Origin: Paenibacillus sp. FSL R7-0273
GTDB taxonomy: Bacteria > Bacillota > Bacilli > Paenibacillales > Paenibacillaceae
Assembly (NCBI RefSeq): GCF_000758625.1
Contig: NZ_CP009283.1
Span: 5,157,501 to 5,221,500, forward strand
DNA: 64,000 bases
Direction: 5' to 3'
The notes under the pieces were generated by a model. It was not told where the DNA came from. It made no database searches and saw only the letters and a list, made by a program, of their open reading frames with translations. Shown piece by piece: positions 37,190 through 45,973 of this stretch. A program made the position numbers and the translations under genes. The first letter of the stretch is position 1. Every line of letters begins with the position of its first letter.

Positions 37190-37990
37190 TCAGGAGCGGA
37201 CTGCTTCATGTACCCCGGCTGATACCGGCTCAGCATCGCTTACTCTTGCTCCCGGATACATTTTACCGATAAACTGCTTGTCCATCCTGGACAGCTTGTT
37301 ATTTCCTTTTACTTCAAAATCACCGAGGGTCTGATTGTTAGGAATGGGATAAACCATAATAGATTCGGGGTCAAACGCTGTGCCGGGCGTATTTGCGGAG
37401 TCGTATTTGTAAAACAGGTTATCGTCAATTTCTTGCCGGGTCCAGCAATTCGGCTCTCCCATGTAATATCTGTATACCGCCGGTTTGTCCCAAGGGATGT
37501 CTGCCTTCGGATTCTGATGCTCATGGACACAGCCTAGGGCATGTCCGAACTCATGAAGTACGACCCGGGAATATTCACTTTGAGGCGTGGACCGGTTGAA
37601 GCCCTCAAAGTTCATAGTGGGCTCATCCTTGGATATCGCCAGGCTCTCAGTACCGAGATAGGACCAATACCCGCTTTGCTTAAAAGAAATCCGGATTTCA
37701 GCCTTGGGGTCGTGCACGAACTCGAAATGAATATTGGCATAATCTTCCCACTCACGGGCGTACTTTTCCACATTGGCATGAACAATGGGATCACCATCCA
37801 TGAAGTGAACCCTAAGTGTTCTGCCAGGCTTCCATCTGCTCTGAATCACAGCCAGCACCGCACTGGGGTTATCTTGTGCCCCGTCAGCAAGATTAGCCGG
37901 ATTTTCCTCCACAGAAAGTCGGCCGGCTTCAGCCTGCAGCTGCTCTGGCAGTGAGCGCAGCATACAGAAATTCTTATGTTCCTTATCCAT
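37190..37990 (-). CDS. M12-like metzincin metalloprotease without signal peptide, 266 aa
   Basis: Zinc endopeptidase of the astacin-like group. The extended zinc site is HEFGHALGCVH (H146, E147, H150, H156) and the Met-turn is ESIMVYPI. The preceding region (about 45-120) has the usual five-stranded fold (LRVHFMDGD, HFEFVHDPKAEIRISF). No signal peptide or pro-region with a cysteine switch is evident. ATG is preceded by GGAGGAGCAGGGAAA. It is the first gene of the leaderless hydrolase operon and a palindrome at 38045-38068 lies upstream. Confidence 0.87.
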   Translation of the reverse strand: MDKEHKNFCMLRSLPEQLQAEAGRLSVEENPANLADGAQDNPSAVLAVIQSRWKPGRTLRVHFMDGDPIVHANVEKYAREWEDYANIHFEFVHDPKAEIRISFKQSGYWSYLGTESLAISKDEPTMNFEGFNRSTPQSEYSRVVLHEFGHALGCVHEHQNPKADIPWDKPAVYRYYMGEPNCWTRQEIDDNLFYKYDSANTPGTAFDPESIMVYPIPNNQTLGDFEVKGNNKLSRMDKQFIGKMYPGARVSDAEPVSAGVHEAVRS

Positions 37991-38044
37991 TTTCCCTGCT
38001 CCTCCCTTGAGTGCAATTAATCTTGAAATAGAGATCAGAGCTAT

Positions 38045-38068
38045 TATGTGAATTCGTTCACGTAATAT
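38045..38068. promoter_or_regulatory. imperfect palindrome upstream of the hydrolase operon
   Basis: ATTATGTGAATTCGTTCACG with inner arms GTGAA and TTCAC (38050-38063) and outer ATTA/TAAT, 9 of 12 paired positions. It lies about 60 bases upstream of the first gene of the leaderless operon and could be a repressor site. No clear sigma-A promoter was found. Confidence 0.4.
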
Positions 38069-38164
38069 GCCTTGCTACATTTTCCAATACAAGATATTGA
38101 GTGACCGGTAGAAAGTAGTTTATTAATGAAGGATAAACAAATTTTTAGTATTATTTAACAACAA

Positions 38165-38208
38165 AAAAGGACTGCTCCGGGCCATGTCAGGCGCGGAACA
38201 GTCCTTTT
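38165..38208. terminator. intrinsic terminator of the uronate locus
   Basis: AAAAGGACTG-C-TCCG and CGGA-A-CAGTCCTTTT form a strong stem with A/T tails on both sides. It follows the DUF2264 gene at 38224 on the minus strand and insulates the hydrolase operon downstream. Confidence 0.85.
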
Positions 38209-38223
38209 AATGTTAGCCTCAGT

Positions 38224-40113
38224 TTAATCCATGCTGATCGTGAGCGCTTTACCGTCAACTGTGATTACCTTTATTGCTTCCTGCTCAATGACTGCCTGAA
38301 GGGTCAATTCCGGCTGCTGCTCCAGAATACCGGCTGCCTGGCGGCTCCAGCTATCCTTCGCGGGATTCCCGGCCGGATCGCCATAGACTGCAGATACCAG
38401 CCAGTGCACCCCCGGCTCCAGCGATGCCGTCAGGGTAGGCAGCACCGTCCGCGGCCGGAGCAGGTTCGTGTTGGCATTCGGCATGATCAGCTCTGCCTTG
38501 CCTTGAACTTTGGAATAGCCGAGCAGTCCTTTAATCGCTGTAGCTCCCCAGGCTGTGCACGCAGCTGCACCTGTAGGGCTGATAAACTGCCCGCGCTCTG
38601 CTTCCTGTCCAAGGGCAAACCCGCCCTCCGCAATGTCCAGCGCCCGTCCCGCTGCAATCCGGTGCACCCGGATATGCCATGGGAGCCCGGCGATAATCCA
38701 GGTGCGGACTTCAACATCGGACCATGGCTTCCATACGGAATGAAGCACATTGTCCGTGATCTCCGATTTCAGGTTCCGCCTTCTGACCCGGTACAGGTTA
38801 TCCCCTCCCTCGCTCAGGGCAAGCATCGAATCAAAGGCTCCCTGGGACAATCCCCACTCCGCACGGGGCACACTGAAGCCGAAGCCGGTCGAGTACACGA
38901 ATTTCTCGTACTTGGCTGAGGTATGGGTATGCTCATTGGTGTACAAATGCCCGCTGTTGAAGGCGGCCACATGCCCGGCTTCACGCACCATAACGAGATG
39001 CGCCGGCTGCTGGACGGACACCGCCGGCAGCTCAGGCAGCGGCAGCTCCTCCGCCTTCCAGAACGGGTGCTCCTCGCTGAAGGCCAGCGGCAGGAAGGTC
39101 TTCAGCGCCCAGTACGGCGAGCCGGGCGCATTGTAATTCTCCGCCATCACCAGATTCGGATAGGTGTAGCCGATTGTCAGCACGCCGTCCCGGTCAACAA
39201 TCTCCTGGCTGAACCACCAGCGCAGGTTGCGCAGCACCAGCCCTTTAACTACCCCGGCCGGGAAGTCTCCTTCAACCTCTGCATAGGCATATGCGCTCCA
39301 GAAGGCCGATTGGGCAAAACGGTAAGCGAGGCTGCGGCCGTATGGCAGCGCGGAGCCGTCCGGGGCGAACCAGCTGATAAACGCCGGGGCGAACAGTCTT
39401 GCTCTTTCCTTGAACAGCGCTGAACGCTCCGGGTCCTCCTGCTCCATCAGCTTCGCATACAGCAGCCCGTAATAATGGATGGCAAACGGCACATAGTAAT
39501 CGCTGTGCCCGTTGACCCCGTCGCTGTACCAGCCTTCGTCCAGATAGAACGCATCCATCCGCTGCAGGTTCGTCTCCAGCTGTCCTTCGTCATAGGTAAG
39601 CTTGAGCTTTTTGAAGCCGGCATTGACCAGCACATTGAAAAACAGCCAGTTGCAGTCATAGCAGGGATGGGCGTTGATCTGATTGAGCCAGCTGTACAGC
39701 TGCTTCTGCTCCTTGGGAGCAAGCGGTGTCCAAATCTTCTCCGGTACCGCTGCCAGAGCGAAGCCGAAGACAGCCATCTCTACCAGCCGCTGGTCGTAAT
39801 CAGCCACATCGCCCCAGTATTCGTCATGTGCAGGATCGGTGCCATGCCGGATGCCATCCAGCACGGTATCCAGAAGCGGGCTGCTTCCGCCGCCCATCAG
39901 GAGCGGCACCAGCCCCCACAGCACGCGGGAAAAGCCCTCCATCTCCGCCACGGCTGACGGATAGCTGGCCCCTGTCCTTCCGGCTCTGAGCCGGGCCCCG
40001 CCCGGACTATACAGCGGTCCGAGAGGAGCGGTAAGTTGCTCAAGGGCCAGCGCGAGATCCTGGCGGGTTACAAGCGGATTATCCTGAATTGCAGCTCTTT
40101 GCTCGCTATTCAT
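38224..40113 (-). CDS. DUF2264 family glycoside hydrolase (GH154-like), 629 aa
   Basis: A helical-toroid enzyme of the DUF2264 family, whose members I recall as GH154 beta-glucuronidases. Conserved pieces are MEGFSRVLWGLVPLL, HGTDPAHDEYWGD, NWLFFNVLVNAG and DEGWYSDGVNGHSDYY. After the (alpha/alpha)-barrel of about 400 residues there is a C-terminal beta-rich part. No signal peptide. ATG is preceded by GGGGAGAACGGG. It is the last of four genes (DUF2264, lyase-like, GH88, DUF2264) that look designed for uronic-acid oligosaccharides. Confidence 0.8.
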   Translation of the reverse strand: MNSEQRAAIQDNPLVTRQDLALALEQLTAPLGPLYSPGGARLRAGRTGASYPSAVAEMEGFSRVLWGLVPLLMGGGSSPLLDTVLDGIRHGTDPAHDEYWGDVADYDQRLVEMAVFGFALAAVPEKIWTPLAPKEQKQLYSWLNQINAHPCYDCNWLFFNVLVNAGFKKLKLTYDEGQLETNLQRMDAFYLDEGWYSDGVNGHSDYYVPFAIHYYGLLYAKLMEQEDPERSALFKERARLFAPAFISWFAPDGSALPYGRSLAYRFAQSAFWSAYAYAEVEGDFPAGVVKGLVLRNLRWWFSQEIVDRDGVLTIGYTYPNLVMAENYNAPGSPYWALKTFLPLAFSEEHPFWKAEELPLPELPAVSVQQPAHLVMVREAGHVAAFNSGHLYTNEHTHTSAKYEKFVYSTGFGFSVPRAEWGLSQGAFDSMLALSEGGDNLYRVRRRNLKSEITDNVLHSVWKPWSDVEVRTWIIAGLPWHIRVHRIAAGRALDIAEGGFALGQEAERGQFISPTGAAACTAWGATAIKGLLGYSKVQGKAELIMPNANTNLLRPRTVLPTLTASLEPGVHWLVSAVYGDPAGNPAKDSWSRQAAGILEQQPELTLQAVIEQEAIKVITVDGKALTISMD

Positions 40114-40124
40114 CCCGTTCTCCC

Positions 40125-41261
40125 CTATTCCCAGTAGAAGGGTCCGGCTTCCTTCACCCGGGCCAGCGCCTCTACGTAGAAGAAGTCACCATAAATGAGC
40201 GGAACATCGATGTTCCCGTTCTCCGGGTAGTTGCCTGTGCCGTGCAGCAGCAATCCCTGCTCCTCCGGATTGTCCCAGGAGCCGTAATTGCTGTAAAGCG
40301 ACTCCAGTATTTTCAGGGCGGCATTCCGGTACACATGTGATTCCGCAGCCGTGACCTGACCGGCCAGCAGCAGCATCCCGCTCGCTGCACACGAACCGGC
40401 AGAGGTATCGCGGAGGTCTCCGGCTACACCTGCAGCCCGGAAGTCCCAGTGCGGAACATGATCCTCCGGCAGCCGGGTGATGAAGAAATTCGCCACCTGC
40501 TGGGCTGCGTTCAGATAACGCTCAAAGCCTGTATGATGATAAGCCAGCGCCAGGCCGTAGATTGCCCAGGCTGTGCCGCGTGACCAGGCCGATTCCGGTG
40601 CATAGCCCTGGCCGCCGCGTTTTTCCGCAACCTCACCGGTATGCGGATTGAAGTCAACAATATGATAGACCGAGCCGTCCGGCCGGATAAAATGCTCGAG
40701 TACGGTATCCATATGCGCTTCCGCGATATGTCTGTAGCGCGGATCACCGGTTGTCTCGGACGCCCAGAACAGCAGGCTCATGTTCATGCAGCAGTCGATG
40801 ATGGCAACCCCGCTGTTGTCTTCGCCTTCACGCCACGGATTCCAGGCCCGGATATAGCGGCCTTTCAGATTGAAGCGTGCCGCCAGGTAATTGGCCGCCT
40901 TCAAAGCCCGGGTGCGCGAGGCTTCCGATCCTGTCAGCTTGAAGTTCGCTACACTGGTCAATATCCACATGAAGCCCAGATCATGATCCAGTTTCAGGTA
41001 GCCGTCAAGCACCTCATCCAGCCGCTGCTCACAATCCACGGCAACCGCCTTGAGGCTCTCGTCTCCGCCACCGGCATAGAGCTGCCAGAGCATGCCCGGC
41101 CAGAAGCCGGCTGTCCACCAGTGGGGTGCCGCCAGATCGTATTTTCCGCCGTGGCTGGCATGAGGAAATTCAGAGCCGATGCTCCGGCTGTTGATAACGG
41201 TCTTCTCCAGTGCCTTGGTCCAGGCCTCTTCCACCCATGTATGCTGTGCTGTCATATTCAT
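40125..41261 (-). CDS. unsaturated glucuronyl hydrolase, GH88, 378 aa
   Basis: Hydrates the double bond of unsaturated uronic acids made by polysaccharide lyases and so releases the sugar. The catalytic aspartates are visible as D94 (HDLGFMW) and D156 (GVAIIDCCMNM), at the spacing of Bacillus UGL. Length is normal and there is no signal peptide, so it is cytoplasmic. The frame is open upstream to 41375, but the family start MNMTAQHTWVEEAW is at 41261; the ribosome binding site there is weak. It lies between the lyase-like gene and the long DUF2264 gene. Confidence 0.9.
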   Translation of the reverse strand: MNMTAQHTWVEEAWTKALEKTVINSRSIGSEFPHASHGGKYDLAAPHWWTAGFWPGMLWQLYAGGGDESLKAVAVDCEQRLDEVLDGYLKLDHDLGFMWILTSVANFKLTGSEASRTRALKAANYLAARFNLKGRYIRAWNPWREGEDNSGVAIIDCCMNMSLLFWASETTGDPRYRHIAEAHMDTVLEHFIRPDGSVYHIVDFNPHTGEVAEKRGGQGYAPESAWSRGTAWAIYGLALAYHHTGFERYLNAAQQVANFFITRLPEDHVPHWDFRAAGVAGDLRDTSAGSCAASGMLLLAGQVTAAESHVYRNAALKILESLYSNYGSWDNPEEQGLLLHGTGNYPENGNIDVPLIYGDFFYVEALARVKEAGPFYWE

Positions 41262-41299
41262 TTTAAGTTCCCGCCTTCGCTTGATTTGTTGTGTTTCTT

Positions 41300-43114
41300 C
41301 TATATAAATTGAAAGGTAAAAGCATAGCTGCCTTCGCTGCCCGGCCGGACAGCCTGAAAGTCCAGACTGTGCCACACCTGGTCCTGCCCGAAATGGTCGC
41401 GGTATACATGCTCATTAATCTGCAGTCCGACAGCTGCCGGATCATATGTTACCTTTACTCCGCCGCTTTCCTGTCCCGGCAGCAGAACCGTACCGGGGGA
41501 TAACTCCTCCGGCTTCCGCCAAGTGATAAAGCGTTCCGTCCAGCTTTCGGGGACCCCTGCGTAGCTGTATTTGTCGATTAGCTCCAGACGCGGCAGCTCT
41601 TCCTTGTGCCAAACCAGGGTGCGGATGAGTGACTGCAGCCCCTCAGCCTCATACGCGGCTGTCAGGTCCAGCGTCAGCTTATCCGCAGCCCCGCCCGTTG
41701 CCGCGTGCAGTACAGCGGCACTGAACTCCCGGCCGGCCTGCTGATACCGGCCGTTAATGACCGGCACCGAGTGGCCCTGGGAGCCGTTGCAGTCATATTC
41801 GTAACGGCCATCGCCGAAGTAGCCGGCCGTATATTCCCCGCTGCCCAGATCGGCAGCGTACACCTCACCGCGGCCGGTCAGAATGAACTGGCCCAGGTCG
41901 TTATGGTTGTGCGGCTCGTTGTTATGGCCTCCTTTGGCCGCGAAGCCAAAGGTGCCGCCCGCCGAGACATGCCGCGACAGCAGCCAGGCCGCATCGGGAA
42001 GGTAGGTGCTGGCCGCCGGCCAGTCCTTATGTCCCGTGCCGGACTGCTTCCAGATCAGATTGCGCAGCGCCGGAGCGAACCGGCTGCAATGATCCTCGGT
42101 ATACGGAGCCCGCAGCTCCGCCGGAGGGTATTCAACAGCTCCGGGATATACGCCGGCGAGGTAATGGGACAACCCCATATGCACACGCACCCGGGGCAGT
42201 GAATCGGAAAAATTGGCGGTAAGGCTGCCGTCAATGAAGCACTGCTGCTGGAAACGGGCGATCCGCTGCACCTTGGGTACCTTGAACCAGTCAAGGCTTC
42301 CTGCGCTGCGGGAGCGGAGCAGATCACTGTAGTAAGTGAAATAGCCGAACCCGTAATTCCAGTAGCCCAGCCCTTCCAGACAGGCACCGTCGTCCCCGAA
42401 GCCTTCCAGATAACAGTGCATGCTGCTTTCTGTCTTCTGCAGAATCTCCGCCAGAACCTGCGGATCTTCCACAGAGAGCAGCGCGGCGGCACCGATGGAG
42501 CCGGCGCAGACCGCTGCCCAGTTGTGCCGGGCAGTCTCCCAGTTATAAGGTCCCTGCTCCAGAAAAGGCCGGAACAGCCGCTCTTCAGTTTCTTGCCTGA
42601 TCCGCAGCCGGAGCTCCAGCGGAAGCCGTTCCCCCAGCAGCAGTGAAGCTTCACTCAGCGTAAAGCCTGTCTCAGCCGAAAACAGGTCGATAAAGCGGTT
42701 AATCCCCGCGGTTTCATGCCCGCCGGGAACGTGGGCCGGCAGGCACCAGGTGTATTCGCTGCATACCGCCAGGAGCATTTCCTCCGCATACTGCAGATGC
42801 TGTGCATTGTCCGGCTCCAGGAGTGACAGGAATACATAGGTATTAAGCCTTCTTCTCCGTTCAAAGTACACCCGCTCATATTCAAGGCGTGAGCCGGTGC
42901 GCGCAAAGACAGAAAACAGCTCCGGGGTCAGCTCCGGAACCGGCTGGCCAGCCAGCCTTTCTCCTTCTGCCCGGATCTCAGCTATGTCCTGCTGCAGATG
43001 ACCGGCCGAGGCCGCTGTTCTCCAGAACAATTCCGGATTGCCATCCGGAACATACAGACTCACACTAACAGGCTTCAGCTCCTGCATACTTTTCAAAAGA
43101 CTCTGCTCCGTCAT
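41300..43114 (-). CDS. heparinase II/III-like protein, probable polysaccharide lyase, 604 aa
   Basis: Two-part enzyme: an N-terminal alpha toroid (about 1-340, with NWETARHNWAAVCAGSIGAAAL) and a C-terminal beta-sandwich whose heparinase II/III signature is GGHNNEPHNHNDLGQFIL. Such enzymes cleave uronic-acid polysaccharides by beta-elimination. There is no signal peptide, so it should act on imported oligosaccharides, as an oligo-lyase. ATG is preceded by AGGAGGATGGAAG. The adjacent GH88 would remove the unsaturated end it creates. The polysaccharide (glycosaminoglycan, alginate, ulvan or other) cannot be read from sequence. Confidence 0.83.
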   Translation of the reverse strand: MTEQSLLKSMQELKPVSVSLYVPDGNPELFWRTAASAGHLQQDIAEIRAEGERLAGQPVPELTPELFSVFARTGSRLEYERVYFERRRRLNTYVFLSLLEPDNAQHLQYAEEMLLAVCSEYTWCLPAHVPGGHETAGINRFIDLFSAETGFTLSEASLLLGERLPLELRLRIRQETEERLFRPFLEQGPYNWETARHNWAAVCAGSIGAAALLSVEDPQVLAEILQKTESSMHCYLEGFGDDGACLEGLGYWNYGFGYFTYYSDLLRSRSAGSLDWFKVPKVQRIARFQQQCFIDGSLTANFSDSLPRVRVHMGLSHYLAGVYPGAVEYPPAELRAPYTEDHCSRFAPALRNLIWKQSGTGHKDWPAASTYLPDAAWLLSRHVSAGGTFGFAAKGGHNNEPHNHNDLGQFILTGRGEVYAADLGSGEYTAGYFGDGRYEYDCNGSQGHSVPVINGRYQQAGREFSAAVLHAATGGAADKLTLDLTAAYEAEGLQSLIRTLVWHKEELPRLELIDKYSYAGVPESWTERFITWRKPEELSPGTVLLPGQESGGVKVTYDPAAVGLQINEHVYRDHFGQDQVWHSLDFQAVRPGSEGSYAFTFQFI

Positions 43115-43159
43115 CTTCCATCCTCCTAATGCATCCGTTACCCTGTATGCCGGATTGTC

Positions 43160-44305
43160 TTATTTACCGATTGCCTGATCCCTCATTACATTCTCACCGG
43201 CGGCAATCCGCGCCGAGGTCCATTTCATATCTTCCTCCGCCCAGAAGGGATCGGAGGGCAGCAGGCCGAGCGGCAGAAATACAGAAGCGCATAGGTAGAG
43301 GCTGCCTGTATTAATGTAGCTTTCGGCAAGATCCGGCTGATAGCCGTATACTCCCGGCCGCAGCCAGCCTTTTTCGTCCAAATTTCCCGGGAAATCCATC
43401 GTCCGTCTGATAACAGCCGTCAGCGCGGAGCGTACCTGCTGCGGCGGCAGCGAATCCTCCAGGAAATGCTGCAGCGCCGCCTGCGACAGCAGCTGAAAAG
43501 CGCCAAAGCGGTACACAATCGACCGCCCGGTGAACGGATAGGTTCCGTCCGGGGCAATCATCTTTTCCAGCACGGTGGCGTACCTCCGGGCCCGCTCCAT
43601 AATGACCGGCTTCAGCGCCGCATACTGTACAGAGTCCTGCTCAAACACGGTAACTACATCCGCCAGCATCGGCTGAATGACAAAGCTGTTATAGTAATCC
43701 CAGTGGAAGTCCTTGCCGTCACCGTAGACACCGTCGCCCTTGTACCAGTCCATGAACATATGCACGGCATAGCCTACACGCATCCGGTCATATTCCGGAT
43801 CGCCCAGAATGAACAGGGCCGCTTCTACCATGGCGCTGAACAGAATCCAATTGCTGCCGCTCGGCGCGGTGCGCCGGGTTTCTTTTAACGCGGTAATTAC
43901 ATTATCTTTGACCCGGCCATCGAGCCGTCCGGCGAGCTGTTTGGGCGCCCGTACCAGCGCATGGGCCAGAAAAGCGGCATCCACCAGCGGCTGGCCCTCG
44001 GTCTTGAAGTTCATATAATCCGGGGAAGCCGGATCAGTACCGGCATCTATCGCTTCCAGCATCAGGCCGGCATAGCGGACTCTTAGCCGCTCCTCTTCAC
44101 CTTCCAGCCCCTCAAGCTCCAGCCAGGGTGCCATCCCGCAGGCCAGCCGGGCAAAAGCCTCCAGATGAGCAAAGGTGCTACGGTCAGCATGAAATTCCGT
44201 AGGAAGCTCTTCTTTTAAACGTCTGCGGCTCAAAGCATCCAGTACCGGATGTCCGATCTGCAGTAAAGTATCCAGCCAATATTTACGCTGCTCCGTAGTA
44301 TTCAT
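43160..44305 (-). CDS. DUF2264 family protein, short form, 381 aa
   Basis: Paralogue of the barrel part of the 629-aa DUF2264 protein: AFARLACGMAPWLE, AGTDPASPDYMNF, NWILFSAMVEAALF and DWYKGDGVYGDGKDFHWDYYN line up with it. The C-terminal beta domain is missing, which is normal for this shorter class. No signal peptide. First gene of the uronate operon, with AAGGAAGAGCGCTTAC before ATG and a promoter at 44340-44367. Probably a glycoside hydrolase; substrate unknown. Confidence 0.75.
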   Translation of the reverse strand: MNTTEQRKYWLDTLLQIGHPVLDALSRRRLKEELPTEFHADRSTFAHLEAFARLACGMAPWLELEGLEGEEERLRVRYAGLMLEAIDAGTDPASPDYMNFKTEGQPLVDAAFLAHALVRAPKQLAGRLDGRVKDNVITALKETRRTAPSGSNWILFSAMVEAALFILGDPEYDRMRVGYAVHMFMDWYKGDGVYGDGKDFHWDYYNSFVIQPMLADVVTVFEQDSVQYAALKPVIMERARRYATVLEKMIAPDGTYPFTGRSIVYRFGAFQLLSQAALQHFLEDSLPPQQVRSALTAVIRRTMDFPGNLDEKGWLRPGVYGYQPDLAESYINTGSLYLCASVFLPLGLLPSDPFWAEEDMKWTSARIAAGENVMRDQAIGK

Positions 44306-44318
44306 GTAAGCGCTCTTC
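44305..44318. promoter_or_regulatory. weak cre-like site over the ribosome binding region
   Basis: TGTAAGCGCTCTTC matches 12 of 14 cre positions and lies between the start codon and the binding site of the first uronate gene. A roadblock mode of CcpA repression would fit. Confidence 0.3.
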
Positions 44319-44339
44319 CTTTCATTTGCACTATCTCTC

Positions 44340-44367
44340 TTTATAGTTTACTGTTGAGTTATTGCAA
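44340..44367 (-). promoter_or_regulatory. sigma-A-like promoter of the uronate operon
   Basis: On the minus strand TTGCAA (44367-44362) and TATAAA (44345-44340) are 16 bases apart. They lie about 35 bases before the start codon of the first gene. Confidence 0.6.
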
Positions 44368-44429
44368 TGTCTTTGCGATTAATGAGGTTTTATTGCGTTT
44401 ATTGTGATGAATCGGAAGGGGCAGCGGGA

Positions 44430-45281
44430 ATGAAGCATTCGGAGTACTATCAGCCGTTTCAAGGGGATATTCTGGCCGGAATCGGCAATTCGCCGGTCTC
44501 TCCGACCAGGGATTTTCATATTCATGACCATTATGAAGTCTTCCTGTTTCTGGGCGGCAGGGTGAACGGGTTCGTAGAGCAATACAGCTACCCGCTGCAG
44601 CGCGGGGATGTACTGATTTTTAACAACCACGAAATTCATAAAATCATCAATCTGACCCAGGAGCCGTATGAACGGTTAACCATTCATTTCCGGGCCCCGC
44701 AGATCTATCCCTTTTGCACGGCAACAACCAATCTGCTCGCCTGCTTCCAGAACCGCCAGCCCGGTGAGCATAATCTCGCGCATATGGAAGAGCCGCTGCT
44801 GAGCGAATACCTGGACCTGTCCATGCGCCTGATTGATACGGTGGAGCAGCCGAAATACGGCAGCGAGGTGCTTGCCCTGACTTATCTGATCCAGCTTCTC
44901 GTGCTAGTAAATGAGCTGTACACCCGCACCCGCTCTGATGTTGTAACCAGCGTCATTTCACCGCATATCCAGGCAGCCATGAGCTATATTGACGGCCATC
45001 TGCAGCTGAACCTGACACTTGAGCAGATTGCCGGCGAGCTGGGTCTTGATAAATATTATCTCAGCCACATGTTCAAGCAGCAGACCGGGGGAACCCTCTA
45101 CCGCTACATTCTGCTCAAAAAAATCACCCTGGCCAAGCAGCTCCTGTCCGCCGGCACCTCCGTCTCCGACACCTGCTATCTGACCGGCTTCAACGATTAT
45201 GCCAACTTTATCCGCACCTTTAAGAACATCACCGGCATCCCGCCGGGCAAATATGGGAAGCTGGCGGAGCGGGCGGACTGA
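44430..45281 (+). CDS. AraC family transcriptional regulator, 283 aa
   Basis: Cupin plus AraC DNA-binding domain. The cupin has FHIHDHYEVFLFLGGRVNG and LQRGDVLIFNNHEIHK. The C-terminal HTH pair covers about residues 185-280 with LEQIAGELGLDKYYLSHMFKQ and SDTCYLTGFNDYANFIRTFK. ATG at 44430 has AAGGGGC upstream; earlier in-frame ATGs (44367, 44382) lack binding sites and add atypical residues. Divergent from the uronate operon, which it likely controls. Confidence 0.88.
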   Translation: MKHSEYYQPFQGDILAGIGNSPVSPTRDFHIHDHYEVFLFLGGRVNGFVEQYSYPLQRGDVLIFNNHEIHKIINLTQEPYERLTIHFRAPQIYPFCTATTNLLACFQNRQPGEHNLAHMEEPLLSEYLDLSMRLIDTVEQPKYGSEVLALTYLIQLLVLVNELYTRTRSDVVTSVISPHIQAAMSYIDGHLQLNLTLEQIAGELGLDKYYLSHMFKQQTGGTLYRYILLKKITLAKQLLSAGTSVSDTCYLTGFNDYANFIRTFKNITGIPPGKYGKLAERAD

Positions 45282-45422
45282 GAGAAAGATAGAAGGTACA
45301 GCGGCCTGTTCCGCAGTTTACTTATGCTCGGCGTTTGCTTGAAGCGGATGTTTGTTTATATCCGACGTTGGCTTACATCCTGCGTTTGTTTGCATACACC
45401 CGGCGTTGCCACGTCCGGCAGT

Positions 45423-45611
45423 TTAACTGTATTTCGTGCAACTAAAACTGCCGAAATTCCACTCAGACACACTTTAAGTGTATTTCGTGCAACTAAAATC
45501 GGCCTGCAGGGCAATACTTGTCTTTTTCCACTCTTTTAATTGCACAAACTGCAGTTAAACTGATAATTGAAGGAAAATTGGCTGTTTTAGTTGTACAAAG
45601 TGCAGTTAACG
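45423..45611. repeat. second cluster of family A palindromic repeats (four units)
   Basis: Units at about 45423-45447 and 45473-45498 (inverted), 45534-45559 and 45584-45611. Core TTTTAGTTGCAC, three to six bases, then ACTGCAGTTA or variants. The third unit is nearly identical to the last one at 10181-10206. The gap 45282-45973 has no convincing gene. Confidence 0.7.
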
Positions 45612-45647
45612 GCGTTCGTAACACGCCCATCAGTCTGAACTGTCATC

Positions 45648-45831
45648 AACTTAGCAACTCTCCAATTCACCAATTTACCAATTCTCCAACTCTCTAACTC
45701 TCCAACTCTCCAACTCTTCAACTCTCTAACTCACCAACTCTCCAACTCTCCAACTCTCAAACCCACCAACTCAACAACTCAGCAACTCACCAACCCACCG
45801 ACTCACCAGCTCATCAACTCAGCAACTCAGC
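45648..45831 (+). repeat. 8-bp minisatellite, 23 tandem units
   Basis: Twenty-three consecutive octamers of the form AACTCNCC (for example AACTCTCC, AACTCACC, AACTCAGC), with no phase break from 45648 to 45831. The plus strand is nearly free of G in the first half. Eight is not a multiple of three, so it is not coding. Confidence 0.9.
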
Positions 45832-45916
45832 CAAGACAGTCCTCCGACATGCTCATCCTATAGCAGAGATACACTCCGGCACATCGCTACATTAGTTCAA
45901 GTAAACAGCAGCGTTA

Positions 45917-45960
45917 AAAGAAACCCGGCAGCCTGCACCATTGCAGACTGCCGGGTTCTT
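45917..45960. terminator. bidirectional intrinsic terminator
   Basis: AACCCGGCAG (45922-45931) and CTGCCGGGTT (45948-45957), flanked by AAAAG and CTTTA. It follows the stop of the GH59/SLH gene on the minus strand. Confidence 0.85.
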
Positions 45961-45973
45961 TAATACCTTCCTG

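Noticed and set aside
45648..45831. CRISPR or coding repeat
   Set aside because: Octamer period with no spacers; eight bases is not a whole number of codons.
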